A stretch of DNA of 64,000 nucleotides from Brevundimonas sp. (GTDB taxonomy: Bacteria > Pseudomonadota > Alphaproteobacteria > Caulobacterales > Caulobacteraceae): assembly GCF_029946145.1 (NCBI RefSeq), contig NZ_JAQSDY010000021.1, positions 62,001 to 126,000 of the forward strand, written 5' to 3'. Under the pieces are notes generated by a model. The model saw nothing but the letters and a program-made list of their open reading frames with translations. It did not search any database and had not been told where the DNA came from. A program made the translations under genes and the position numbers. How positions within the stretch are numbered: the first letter of the stretch is position 1; the number at the start of each line of letters is the position of its first letter. Positions 30,888-39,521 of the stretch are shown one piece after another.

Positions 30888-32519
30888 ATGACCGAATTCT
30901 CCATGCTGGGCCTCTCGCCCACGACTCTCAAGGCTGTCGCCGACACCGGCTACACCACCGCCACCCCCATCCAGGCCTCGGCCATCCCGGTCGCCCTCGC
31001 CGGCCGCGACGTGCTTGGCATCGCCCAGACCGGCACCGGCAAGACCGCCGCCTTCACCCTGCCGATGATCGACCGGCTGTCGTCGGGCCGCGCCAAGGCC
31101 CGCATGCCGCGGGCCCTCGTCCTGGCCCCGACCCGCGAACTGGCCGACCAGGTCGCCTCCTCGTTCGAGAAATACGCCAAGGGCACCAAGCTCAGCTGGG
31201 CCCTGCTGATCGGCGGCGTCTCCATGGGCGACCAGGTGACCCTGCTGAACAAGGGCGTCGACGTCCTGATCGCCACGCCCGGCCGCCTGCTGGACCTGTT
31301 CGAGCGCGGCAAGGTCATGCTCAACGGCGTCGAGATCATGGTCATCGACGAAGCCGACCGGATGCTGGACATGGGCTTCATCCCCGACATCGAGCGCATC
31401 TTCAAACTGACGCCGCCGCGCCGCCAGACCCTGTTCTTCTCGGCCACCATGCCGCCCGAGATCACCCGGCTGACGACCCAGTTCCTCAAGGACCCGACCC
31501 GGCTGGAGGCCTCGCGCCCCGCCATGACGGCCGAGACCATCACCCAGTATCTGGTCCGCATCCCGACCAGCGATCCCAAGGCCAAGCGCGCCGCCTTGCG
31601 CGCCCTGATCGGACGCGCCGACGTGCGCAACGGCATCGTCTTCTGCAACCGCAAATCCGAAGTCGACGTCGTCGCCAAGTCGCTGAAACAGCATGGTTTC
31701 GACGCCGCCCCGATCCACGGCGACCTGGATCAGTCGCTGCGCATGAAGACCCTGGCCGCCTTCCGCTCGGGCGAGCTGAAACTGCTGGTGGCCTCCGACG
31801 TCGCCGCGCGCGGCCTCGATATCCCCGACGTCAGCCACGTCTTCAACTATGACGTCTCGCACCACGCCGACGACTACGTCCACCGCATCGGCCGCACCGG
31901 CCGCGCCGGCAAGCTGGGCCAGACCTTCATGATCGTGACGCCGGGCGACGACCGCTCGCTCGACAAGGTCCTGAAGCTGATCAAGATGGACCCGCAGGAA
32001 CTGGTGCTCGACGGTCTCGACTTCGCTCCCGGCAAGGCGCTCGCCCGCGACAGCGACAGGTCCGACAAGGCTCCGCCCCGGGGCCGCAGCCGCGGCGCCC
32101 GCAGTGAATCGAAAGCTGACGCCGCTCCGGTCGCACAGGCCGAACCGTCCGTTCCGGTTGACGCCCCCGCTCCGGTCGAGGCTTCCGCTGAAGCCGTGGC
32201 CGCGCCCGAGGCCGCCGCCGCACCGGCCGCCCGCCGCTCGCGCAGCCGCCGCAGCGCCAAACCCGCTTCGGCGGTCGAGACCCAGGCCGCCGCCCCCGAG
32301 CGCAAGCCCGCCGACCGCGAGCCCGTCTCCACCCCGGCCCCGGCCCCGGCGCCCGTCCCGACGGTCCAGTCGGACCGTCCCGTGCAGGAAACCCATCTGC
32401 GCCAGTCGGATCGCCGCGGCGATCGCGCCGACGCGCAGCCGGAACGCTCGAACGGCCGTCCGTTCGGCGAGGGCGACGTGCCCGCATTCCTGCGCCGTCC
32501 CGTTTCGATCAAGGGTTGA
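30888..32519 (+). CDS. DEAD-box RNA helicase (RhlE type)
   Basis: ATP-dependent RNA helicase acting in ribosome assembly or mRNA turnover. The 543-residue product has every core motif: PTPIQASAIP (Q), AQTGTGKT (I), PTRELAD (Ia), TPGR, DEAD at IDEADRMLD (II), SAT (III), ARGLDIPD (V) and HRIGRTGR (VI). These fill residues 1 to about 375. The remaining 165 residues are a disordered tail rich in Ala, Pro, Arg and Glu with SRRSRSRRS-like patches, probably an RNA-binding tail. ATG 30888 has AGGA upstream. The frame is open back to 30735, but that would add 51 residues with no family similarity. Confidence 0.93.
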   Translation: MTEFSMLGLSPTTLKAVADTGYTTATPIQASAIPVALAGRDVLGIAQTGTGKTAAFTLPMIDRLSSGRAKARMPRALVLAPTRELADQVASSFEKYAKGTKLSWALLIGGVSMGDQVTLLNKGVDVLIATPGRLLDLFERGKVMLNGVEIMVIDEADRMLDMGFIPDIERIFKLTPPRRQTLFFSATMPPEITRLTTQFLKDPTRLEASRPAMTAETITQYLVRIPTSDPKAKRAALRALIGRADVRNGIVFCNRKSEVDVVAKSLKQHGFDAAPIHGDLDQSLRMKTLAAFRSGELKLLVASDVAARGLDIPDVSHVFNYDVSHHADDYVHRIGRTGRAGKLGQTFMIVTPGDDRSLDKVLKLIKMDPQELVLDGLDFAPGKALARDSDRSDKAPPRGRSRGARSESKADAAPVAQAEPSVPVDAPAPVEASAEAVAAPEAAAAPAARRSRSRRSAKPASAVETQAAAPERKPADREPVSTPAPAPAPVPTVQSDRPVQETHLRQSDRRGDRADAQPERSNGRPFGEGDVPAFLRRPVSIKG

Positions 32520-32630
32520 AAACGCTCGCCTATCTCCGGATCAGGCCCGCAATTTAACCCGTCGTTACGGAACCCCGCCTAACTTCACGGCACAGGATCG
32601 CCGCACGGGTTTGAGCCTGGGGAAACACGC

Positions 32631-33686
32631 ATGACGGCCAAGGTCGAAACCACCCTGCGAAGTCCGCAAGCCTATGGGCTTGCGCGCAAGGTCATCGACG
32701 CGATGGAAGCCGCCGGCGTCTGGCCGACGCCGCTGAATTTCGAACTCTGGACCCATGCGCTCGGCGAACCCGAAAGCGTCCTCGCCGTCGAAATCCAGCG
32801 TATGACCGCGGCGGGCCAGCCCTTCACGGAGGCGGTCACCGACGGGCTTGCGGCGGAACACCTGCCCCGCGGCCGCCTGACCGAACAGATCCGCGACGCC
32901 GGCCGGGTGCTGGACCGCGAGCTGTCCAGCGTCTCCAGCGTCATCGCCGAGGCGCACAGGTCGCAGGCCGCCTATGGCCAGACCCTTGACCAGGCCGCGA
33001 CGAACATCGAGGCGGCGGCCGACGGCGACGGGCTCCAGACCATCGTCTCGGGACTGACGACCGCCACCCGGCAGGCCCAGCATGAGACCGAATCGCTCGA
33101 GAAGAAGCTGGAAGTCTCCACCCAGGAGGTCGTCCGCCTGCGTCAGCACCTCGAGATGGTGCGCCGCGACGCCATGACCGATGCCCTGACCGATCTCGCC
33201 AACCGCAAGGCCTTCGACGAACACCTCGCCGCGGCCTGCAAGCACGCCGAGACCGAGGGCGGCGCACTGACCCTGGCGGTGCTCGACATCGACTTCTTCA
33301 AGCGGTTCAACGACACTTGGGGCCACCAGACCGGCGACCAGGTCCTGCGCTATGTCGCCAGCGTGCTGGGGCGCACCGCCGCCAATCCCCGCTTCGCCGC
33401 CCGCTACGGCGGCGAGGAATTCGCCATTGTCTTCCCCTATGAGAGCGTCGCCATGGTCGAGGCCGCGCTCGAGAACGTCCGCACGGAAATCGCCTCCCGC
33501 TCGCTTCGCCGCCGCTCAACGAACGATGAGCTGGGCGCCGTGACCGTGTCGGCGGGCTTCGCCGTCCGGCGGCGGGGCGAGACCGCCTCGGCCTTCCTCG
33601 AGCGGGCGGACGCCGCCCTCTATGCGTCGAAGCGCGGCGGCCGGAATCGCGTGTCGTGCGCGGAACGGCTGCCCAAGGCCGCCTGA
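32631..33686 (+). CDS. GGDEF-domain diguanylate cyclase
   Basis: Predicted cytoplasmic synthesis of cyclic di-GMP. The 351-residue product has no membrane segment. Residues 1 to about 160 form a helical N-terminal region. A coiled segment (ESLEKKLEVSTQEVVRLRQHLE) leads into a GGDEF domain (about 175-345). The domain has DALTDLANRKAF, DIDFFKRFNDTWGHQTGD and the active site RYGGEEF. The residues five positions before the active site do not form RxxD, so product inhibition at the usual I-site is not expected. Start ATG 32631 follows GGGGAAAC. Confidence 0.93.
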   Translation: MTAKVETTLRSPQAYGLARKVIDAMEAAGVWPTPLNFELWTHALGEPESVLAVEIQRMTAAGQPFTEAVTDGLAAEHLPRGRLTEQIRDAGRVLDRELSSVSSVIAEAHRSQAAYGQTLDQAATNIEAAADGDGLQTIVSGLTTATRQAQHETESLEKKLEVSTQEVVRLRQHLEMVRRDAMTDALTDLANRKAFDEHLAAACKHAETEGGALTLAVLDIDFFKRFNDTWGHQTGDQVLRYVASVLGRTAANPRFAARYGGEEFAIVFPYESVAMVEAALENVRTEIASRSLRRRSTNDELGAVTVSAGFAVRRRGETASAFLERADAALYASKRGGRNRVSCAERLPKAA

Positions 33687-33724
33687 GGCCTTTCCCGCCT
33701 CCCGATTCACGCCATAGTCGCCGG

Positions 33725-34513
33725 ATGCGCAGCCTCGCCTTCAACATCGCCTACTGGCTCCTGTCGATTGTCTACGCCTCGGCCGCCGCCTTCGCGGCGC
33801 TTGCACCGGGACGGGGCGCGACCAGCTGGATCATCCGCCGCTATGTGAAGCGCATGGTCCAGGCCATGCGGCTGCTGGCCGGCATCCGCCTCCAGATCCG
33901 GGGCCGTGAGCGATTGCCGGCCGGCGCCTTCATCATCGCCTCCAAACACCAGAGCTGGGGCGACGGCTTCGCCACCTACGACCAGTTCGACGACCTCGCC
34001 TTCGTCACGGGCGACCACCTCGAAAAATTCCCGCTGCTCGGCACGGTGCTGCGCAAGCTGGGGGCCATCGTCGTCAACAACTGCGGCGGCCGCGAAGCCC
34101 GCGAGGCGCTGAAGCACCGTTCCGCCGACGCCCACGCCGCGGGCCGCAGGATCCTGATCTATCCCGAGGGCAATCTGGCCAGGGTTGGAGAGAAATTCCG
34201 CTACCGCTCGGGCGTCTGGCACATGTACCGCGACTTCGACATGCCGGTGGTCCCGCTGGCCACCAACCTGGGCCTGTTCTGGCCGCGGGAGGAATTCCGC
34301 AAGAACCCCGGCACGGCGACACTGGAGTTCCTCGAGCCTATCCCGACCGGGCTGGACAAGGACGAATTCCTCTCCCGGCTGGAAGCCGCGGTGGAAGGCA
34401 AGACCGCTGAACTGATCGCGGAGGCCACCGGTCAGCCGGTGATGCCCGCCGTTCGCGTCCTCGCCGCGGACGAGATCGCCCGCGCCGGCCAGGCCGCGCC
34501 AGTCACGGCTTGA
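33725..34513 (+). CDS. 1-acyl-sn-glycerol-3-phosphate acyltransferase (PlsC family)
   Basis: Acyltransferase expected to convert lysophosphatidic acid to phosphatidic acid at the inner membrane. The 262-residue product has a hydrophobic N-terminus (about residues 5-27), the catalytic HQSWGD (HX4D) near residue 77 and YPEGNLAR as the second substrate motif. GTLR-type loops are less exact. ATG 33725 lies 38 bp after the diguanylate cyclase stop. Its last 11 bases overlap the 3' end of the convergent TfoX-like gene. Confidence 0.9.
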   Translation: MRSLAFNIAYWLLSIVYASAAAFAALAPGRGATSWIIRRYVKRMVQAMRLLAGIRLQIRGRERLPAGAFIIASKHQSWGDGFATYDQFDDLAFVTGDHLEKFPLLGTVLRKLGAIVVNNCGGREAREALKHRSADAHAAGRRILIYPEGNLARVGEKFRYRSGVWHMYRDFDMPVVPLATNLGLFWPREEFRKNPGTATLEFLEPIPTGLDKDEFLSRLEAAVEGKTAELIAEATGQPVMPAVRVLAADEIARAGQAAPVTA

Positions 34514-34868
34514 GCTTTTTCGGTTTCCGCTTCTTGGCCGCCTTGCGGACCGCCGCCGCAATCGACGCCCGCGCCCAGCCCAACGCCTCGTCGGTATCGT
34601 CGGCGGCGGTCTCAGGCAGGCTCCAGTAGGCCATGCTCATCACCTGGCCGTCCTTCGTGGGATAGGTGAACTGGCGGGATCCGGCGGCGCGCAACGCCGG
34701 CGCATTCTCCTCATCGACCTTCAGCCAGACGACGCCGTCGTCCAGCAGGGCCCAGATCAGATCGTCGGCATAGACGGCCGCCGCCCCGAACATCGGCTTG
34801 ATCCGCATCGGGCCCAGCCCGGCGAAATGCTCGCGCACCCATTCGCCGAAGTCGGGATCATAGGCCAT
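34503..34868 (-). CDS. TfoX N-terminal domain protein
   Basis: A 121-residue stand-alone TfoX_N domain: RIKPMFGAAAVYADDLIWALLDDG and WLKVDEENAPAL segments, followed by a Lys/Arg-rich tail (KAAKKRKPKKLKP). TfoX/Sxy links to competence regulation in gammaproteobacteria; single-domain alphaproteobacterial members have no established function. It begins 3 bp after metQ and is probably the last gene of the suf-met transcript. Confidence 0.85.
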   Translation of the reverse strand: MAYDPDFGEWVREHFAGLGPMRIKPMFGAAAVYADDLIWALLDDGVVWLKVDEENAPALRAAGSRQFTYPTKDGQVMSMAYWSLPETAADDTDEALGWARASIAAAVRKAAKKRKPKKLKP

Positions 34869-34871
34869 GCG

Positions 34872-35678
34872 TCAGGCCGCCGGAATGACCGCGCCGTCGT
34901 ATCTGGCGGCGATGAAGTCCTTGACCGCCTGGCTGCGCAACATGGCCGCCAGGGTCGCGATGCGCGGGTCGGCGCGGTTGTCGGGGCGCGCCACCAGATA
35001 GTTGACATAGGGGCTGTCGGCGCCTTCCAGCGCCAGGGCGTCCGTCCTGGGCTTCAGCCCGGCGTCGAGCGCATAGTTGGTGTTGATAACGGCCATGTCG
35101 ACCTGGTCCAGCACGCGCGGCAAGGTCGCGGATTCCAGCTCGCGGAAGCGCAGGTTCTTCGGATTGTCGACGATGTCGCGCAGGGTCTGCAGCGGATTAG
35201 CCGGGTCCTTCAGCCGGACCAGACCCGCCTTCTGCAGCAGGATCAGCGACCGCCCGATAGAGGAGGCGTCGTTCGGCACGGCCACCTCGGCCCCGTTCGG
35301 CAACTGCTCGAGTGAGCGGAAGCGCCGCGAATAGGCCCCCAGCGGCTCGACATGCACTCCGGCCACCGTCACCAGGTCGGCCCCGCGCGAGGCGTTGAAC
35401 TCGTCCAGATAGGGTTTGGTCTGGAAATAGTTGGCGTCCAGCCGACGCTCCATCAGCTGGGTGTTCGGCTGGACGTAGTCGTTGAACACCTTGATCTCGA
35501 TCTGCAGACCCTCGGCCGCCAGCAGCGGCTTGATATGCTCCAGTATCTCCGCGTGCGGCACCGCCGTCGCACCGACGATCAGCGGCGCATCGGCGTCGGC
35601 CTTCCTGTCAGCGCCCTGTCCGCAGGCGGCGAGCACCAGCGAGGCGGCGGCGAGGGTCAGGAGCGAGCGACGGATCAT
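34872..35678 (-). CDS. metQ: MetQ-family methionine-binding lipoprotein
   Basis: Substrate-binding lipoprotein of a methionine ABC importer. The 268-residue product has a lipobox (SLVLAAC, Cys 19). NLPA-family features include ATAVPHAEILEHI, ANYFQTKPYLDEF and the VAVPNDASSIGRSLILLQKAGLVRL block. SPYVNYLVARPDN is near the C-terminus. It lies 20 bp after metI, in the order metN-metI-metQ. Confidence 0.92.
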   Translation of the reverse strand: MIRRSLLTLAAASLVLAACGQGADRKADADAPLIVGATAVPHAEILEHIKPLLAAEGLQIEIKVFNDYVQPNTQLMERRLDANYFQTKPYLDEFNASRGADLVTVAGVHVEPLGAYSRRFRSLEQLPNGAEVAVPNDASSIGRSLILLQKAGLVRLKDPANPLQTLRDIVDNPKNLRFRELESATLPRVLDQVDMAVINTNYALDAGLKPRTDALALEGADSPYVNYLVARPDNRADPRIATLAAMLRSQAVKDFIAARYDGAVIPAA

Positions 35679-35698
35679 GGGCGGGTCTTTCGGGACGA

Positions 35699-36364
35699 TC
35701 AGCGGTGGGAAACGGAGGCGACCAGCCGGTCGCCGAGCATCTGGAGAATCTGCACCAGCAGCAGCAGCAGCACGACGGTGACCACCATGACATCGGTCTG
35801 GAAGCGCTGGTAGCCGAAGCGGATGGCCAGGTCGCCGAGGCCGCCCGCGCCGACGACTCCGGCCATGGCGGTATAGCTGACCAGGGCGATGGCCGTCACG
35901 GTCGCCCCGGCGAGGATGCCCGGCATGGCCTCGGGCAGCAGGGCGCGGGTCACGATCTGCCAGGTCGAGCCGCCCATGGCCTGGGTCGCCTCGACCACCC
36001 CCTTGTCGACCTCGCGCAGCGCCGTCTCGACCAGTCGGGCGTAGAAGGGCGCCGCGCCGACGACGAGCGGCGGAATGGCCCCGGCCACGCCCAGCGACGT
36101 CCCCACCAGCAACACCGTCACCGGCAGCATCACGATCAGCAGGATGATGAAGGGCACCGACCTCAGGATGTTGACGACCAGCGACAGCAGGCCGTTCAGC
36201 ACCGGATTGGCCGCCAGCCGCCCCCTGCCCGACAGGTAGAGCAGCACGCCCAGCGGAATGCCGAACAGCACCGTCAGCACCATGGACCCGCCCAGCATCA
36301 GCAGGGTGTCGCGCGACGCCCGGGCGATTTCGGGCCAGTCGATATTGGCGAAGAAGACGTCCAT
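35699..36364 (-). CDS. metI: Methionine ABC transporter permease
   Basis: MetI forms the inner-membrane channel of the methionine importer. The 221-residue product has five hydrophobic segments and the coupling-helix region EATQAMGGSTWQIVTRALLPEAMPGI typical of these permeases. ATG 36364 shares one base with the metN stop. Confidence 0.93.
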   Translation of the reverse strand: MDVFFANIDWPEIARASRDTLLMLGGSMVLTVLFGIPLGVLLYLSGRGRLAANPVLNGLLSLVVNILRSVPFIILLIVMLPVTVLLVGTSLGVAGAIPPLVVGAAPFYARLVETALREVDKGVVEATQAMGGSTWQIVTRALLPEAMPGILAGATVTAIALVSYTAMAGVVGAGGLGDLAIRFGYQRFQTDVMVVTVVLLLLLVQILQMLGDRLVASVSHR

Positions 36365-37353
36365 CAGACCCCCTCCACCGTGACGCCGCGCGCGGTCAGC
36401 TGGGCCACCGCCGCCTCGGCGTCGCCGCCCGTGAAGGCGACGACCAACTGGCCGTAGGGCTCGCCGCGTATACGGCTGATCCGGCCCGACAGGATCGAAT
36501 AGTCCACCCCGACCGACCGCGCGACGCGGCTCAGTTCGGGCTCATAGGTCGAGCCGCCGCGGAAGGTCAGCTTCGCCAGCCGGCCGCCGGGCGGCACGTC
36601 GGCGGTCTCGAACCCCTCCTCGCCCTCGGCCAGCATGGCGCGGGTGGCGGCGTGCCGCGGATGCAGGAAGACGTCGGCGGTCGCCCCCTCCTCCACCACC
36701 CGCCCGTCCTTCAGCACCGCCACCCGGTCGCAGACGCGGCGCACCACCTCCATCTGGTGGGTGATCAGCACGATCGTCAGCTTCAGGTCGCGGTTCAGCT
36801 GATCCAGCAGGGTCAGGATTTCGTCGGTCGTCTCAGGGTCCAGGGCGCTGGTCGCCTCGTCGCACAGCAGCACGCCCGGCTCGCAGGCCAGGGCCCGGGC
36901 GATACCCACCCGCTGCTTCTGCCCGCCCGACAGCTGCGCCGGATGCTTCCTCGCATGCTCCGACAGACCCAGCTGTTCCAGCAGGTCCGCCACCCGCCGG
37001 TCCACCTCCGCCGACGCCCGCCCCTCCAGCCGCAACGGAAAGGCCACGTTCTCCGCTACCGTCTTCGCGTTCAGCAGGTTGAAATGCTGGAAGATCATGC
37101 CGATCCGCCGCCGCGCCGCGCGCAGCTCCGCCGGCGATAACGTCGTCATCTCCTGCCCGTCGACCGTCACCCGGCCCGCGTCCGGCCGTTCCAGCAGGTT
37201 GATGGTTCGAATCAATGTTGATTTTCCGGCCCCGGAGCGCCCGACCACGCCGAACACCTGGCCCGCCTCGACCATCAAATCGACCGCGTTCAGCGCCACG
37301 CGCTCGCCCGCCGCGCTATGAAAGCGCTTCGTGACCCCCTCCAGCCGGATCAT
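36364..37353 (-). CDS. metN: Methionine ABC transporter ATP-binding protein
   Basis: MetN drives the importer. The 329-residue product has Walker A GRSGAGKST near residue 38, the Q-loop FQHFNLL, signature LSGGQKQRVGIARAL, Walker B LLCDEATSALDPET and switch-His LITHQ. A C-terminal NIL domain (about residues 250-329) normally binds methionine and inhibits transport. ATG 37353 shares a base with the stop of the sufA-like gene, so the importer is coupled to the Fe-S assembly operon. No separate promoter or SAM riboswitch is visible before it. Confidence 0.94.
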   Translation of the reverse strand: MIRLEGVTKRFHSAAGERVALNAVDLMVEAGQVFGVVGRSGAGKSTLIRTINLLERPDAGRVTVDGQEMTTLSPAELRAARRRIGMIFQHFNLLNAKTVAENVAFPLRLEGRASAEVDRRVADLLEQLGLSEHARKHPAQLSGGQKQRVGIARALACEPGVLLCDEATSALDPETTDEILTLLDQLNRDLKLTIVLITHQMEVVRRVCDRVAVLKDGRVVEEGATADVFLHPRHAATRAMLAEGEEGFETADVPPGGRLAKLTFRGGSTYEPELSRVARSVGVDYSILSGRISRIRGEPYGQLVVAFTGGDAEAAVAQLTARGVTVEGV

Positions 37354-37763
37354 CAGTCGGTCTCGAACGCCTTGGCGGGAATGATGGTGACGCTCTCGCC
37401 ACAGCCGCAGGCGTCGGTCTGGTTCGGATTCCGGAACACGAATTTCGACGCCAGCTTCGTCGTCTCGTAGTCGATCTCCGAGCCGATCAGGAACAGGATC
37501 GCCTTCGGGTCGATCAGGATGGTGACGCCCTTGTCCTCGACCACCTCGTCCATCGGGGCGATCTCTTCCGCATAGGCGAAGGTGTATTCCTGGCCCGCAC
37601 AGCCGCCGTTCTTCACCCCGACCCGCAGACCCACACAGGGCCTGGCGGCGTTGGCCATGATCTCGATCACGCGTGCCGCCGCGGCGTCGGTCAGGCTGAC
37701 GGCCTTGGGACGCGGACGGCGCGGACGGGGCGTGGTCTGAAGCTCGGTCATCGGACGGTCCAT
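37353..37763 (-). CDS. sufA: A-type iron-sulfur carrier (HesB/IscA family)
   Basis: A-type carrier that receives Fe-S clusters from SufBCD and passes them to apoproteins. The 136-residue product has the three ligand cysteines in NGGCAGQEY and ACGCGES. An N-terminal Arg/Pro-rich stretch precedes the domain. ATG 37763 overlaps the preceding stop (TGATG); ATG 37751, four codons in, is an alternative. SufA is called from operon position; ErpA-like function cannot be excluded. Confidence 0.87.
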   Translation of the reverse strand: MDRPMTELQTTPRPRRPRPKAVSLTDAAAARVIEIMANAARPCVGLRVGVKNGGCAGQEYTFAYAEEIAPMDEVVEDKGVTILIDPKAILFLIGSEIDYETTKLASKFVFRNPNQTDACGCGESVTIIPAKAFETD

Positions 37764-38158
37764 CAGAACATGTTCAGGGCCAGCTTGGCCTCGTCGCTCA
37801 TCTTGGACGCATCCCAGGGCGGATCGAAAGTCAGTTCCGCGCGCACCGATCGGACGCCCTCCACCTTTCTCACCGCATCCTCGACCCAGCCGGGCATCTC
37901 GCCCGCCACGGGGCAACCCGGCGCCGTCAGGGTCATCTCGATGGCCACGTCGCGATCGTCGGACAGGTCGACCTTGTAGATCAGCCCCAGCTCATAGATG
38001 TCGACCGGGATTTCCGGGTCGTACACCGACTTCAGCGCCTCGATGATGTCGTCCGTCATGCGGTCGATCTCACCCTGGGCCAGGGCGCTCTTCTGCGGCG
38101 CGTCCCAAGCTTCGGCGAACGCCGGGGTGTCGGAAATCGGGGTCGTCGGGTCACTCAT
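37763..38158 (-). CDS. SUF system Fe-S maturation protein, SufT-like (MIP18/DUF59 family)
   Basis: The MIP18 family assists Fe-S cluster delivery. The 131-residue product has the core VYDPEIPVDIYELGLIY near residue 45 and TLTAPGCPVAGEMP with the conserved Cys. ELTFDPPWDASKMSDEAK is at the end. ATG 38158 overlaps the sufS stop as ATGA. Standing between sufS and sufA is typical of alphaproteobacterial suf operons. Confidence 0.9.
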   Translation of the reverse strand: MSDPTTPISDTPAFAEAWDAPQKSALAQGEIDRMTDDIIEALKSVYDPEIPVDIYELGLIYKVDLSDDRDVAIEMTLTAPGCPVAGEMPGWVEDAVRKVEGVRSVRAELTFDPPWDASKMSDEAKLALNMF

Positions 38159-39360
38159 GCGAAGAACTCACGGGCCTTGATCAGGGCGTCGGCGAAGGCG
38201 TCGGCGTCCTCGAGGGTGTTATATAGGGCGAAGCTGGCGCGGGCGCTCGACGTCAGGCCGAACCTTTTCGCCAGCGGCTCGGCGCAGTGCAGGCCGGCGC
38301 GCACGGCGACGCCGTAGCGATCCATCACCTGGGCGATGTCATGGGCGTGAGCCCCCTCGACGGTGAAGGTCAGGATCGCCCCCTTCCCGTCCGCCGTCCC
38401 GATGACCCTCAGCCAGTTCAGGCCGTCCAGCCGCGCCAGGGCGTGGTCATGGACCGCCCGCTCATGCGCCGCGACCGCGCCGTGGTCGAACCGCGACAGC
38501 CATTCGATGGCCGCGCCCAGGCCGATGGCCTCGACGATCGGCGGCGTCCCCGCCTCGAACCTGTGCGGGGGCCTGGCATAGCGAACCGCGTCCTCGGTGA
38601 CCGTCTCGATCATCTCGCCCCCGCCCTGATACGGCGGCAGGGCCTCCAGCGCCCCGGCGGTTCCGTACAGGGCGCCGATGCCGGTCGGGCCGTACAGCTT
38701 GTGGCCGGTGAAGGCGTAGAAGTCGCAGCCGATGGCCTGCACGTCCGGCGCGGCGTGCACCGCCCCCTGACAGCCATCGATCAGCACCTGCGTTCCGACC
38801 GCGTGCGCCATCTCCGTGATCGCCTGCACCGGATTGATGGTGCCCAGCACATTGGACATGTGGGTCACCGCGACCATGCGCGTCCTCGGGCCCAGCAGGT
38901 CGGCGTAGGCCGCCATGTCCAGCGAGCCGTCATCCAGCACCGGGATCCACTTCAGCACCGCTCCGCGCCGCTCGCGCAGCATGTGCCAGGGCACGATGTT
39001 GGAGTGATGCTCCATCTGGCTGACGATGATCTCGTCGCCCGGCTGGATCGACTGGCCGATGCCGGACGCGACCAGATTGATCGCCTCGGTCCCGCCCTTG
39101 GTCCAGACGATGTTGGACGACGCCTCGGCGTTCAGGAACCGCGCCACGCTGTCGCGCGCCGCCTCGAAGGCCTCGGTCGTCTCGTTGGCCAGGGTGTGCA
39201 GGCCGCGATGGACGTTGGCGTAGGACCCCTCCATCGCCGCCGTCATGGCGTCGATCACCACCCGCGGCTTCTGCGCCGAGGCGGCCGAGTCCAGATAGAC
39301 CAGTGGCTTGCCGTTCACCGTCCGCGACAGGATGGGAAATTCCGAACGAACGGCTGCCAC
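38155..39360 (-). CDS. sufS: Cysteine desulfurase SufS (N-terminus altered by a repeat)
   Basis: Group II, PLP-dependent desulfurase that supplies sulfur as a persulfide to SufBCD. From GTG 39360 the product is 401 residues. LDSAASAQKP, SQMEHHSNIVPWH, FTGHKLYGPTG (PLP lysine) and RAGLHCAEPL (persulfide Cys) are all present. The frame is open further upstream to 39543 through the palindromic repeat 39368-39507. That would add a Gly/Pro-rich extension absent from the family; TTG 39525 in that frame overlaps the sufD stop. GTG 39360 has GGGGGAAGGG 7 bp upstream, contributed by the repeat, and gives family length. Homologues usually begin a few residues before this point (FDVAAVR), so the insertion may have displaced the original start. 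Confidence 0.88.
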   Translation of the reverse strand: MAAVRSEFPILSRTVNGKPLVYLDSAASAQKPRVVIDAMTAAMEGSYANVHRGLHTLANETTEAFEAARDSVARFLNAEASSNIVWTKGGTEAINLVASGIGQSIQPGDEIIVSQMEHHSNIVPWHMLRERRGAVLKWIPVLDDGSLDMAAYADLLGPRTRMVAVTHMSNVLGTINPVQAITEMAHAVGTQVLIDGCQGAVHAAPDVQAIGCDFYAFTGHKLYGPTGIGALYGTAGALEALPPYQGGGEMIETVTEDAVRYARPPHRFEAGTPPIVEAIGLGAAIEWLSRFDHGAVAAHERAVHDHALARLDGLNWLRVIGTADGKGAILTFTVEGAHAHDIAQVMDRYGVAVRAGLHCAEPLAKRFGLTSSARASFALYNTLEDADAFADALIKAREFFA

Positions 39361-39367
39361 GTCAAAG

Positions 39368-39507
39368 CCCTTCCCCCTGGAGGGGGGAAGGGTTGGGATG
39401 GGGGTGGAGGACGCGGGTTCAAACACAGTGTCAGACGCGCCGGGCTGAGCGGCGGCTGACACACCTCCACCCCCATCCCCGGCCCTTCCCCCCTCCAGGG
39501 GGAAGGG
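39368..39507. repeat. Palindromic repeat at the sufD-sufS junction, in frame with sufS
   Basis: The arm CCCTTCCCCCTGGAGGGGGG (39368-39387) continues as a G-rich run. About 55 bp later it faces the arm CCTCCACCCCCATCCCCGGC (39464-39483), followed by CCCCCCTCCAGGGGGAAGGG. The layout matches the birA-coaX repeat. It has no stop codon in the sufS frame. Confidence 0.85.
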
Positions 39508-39521
39508 AGACGCTTTGGCGG

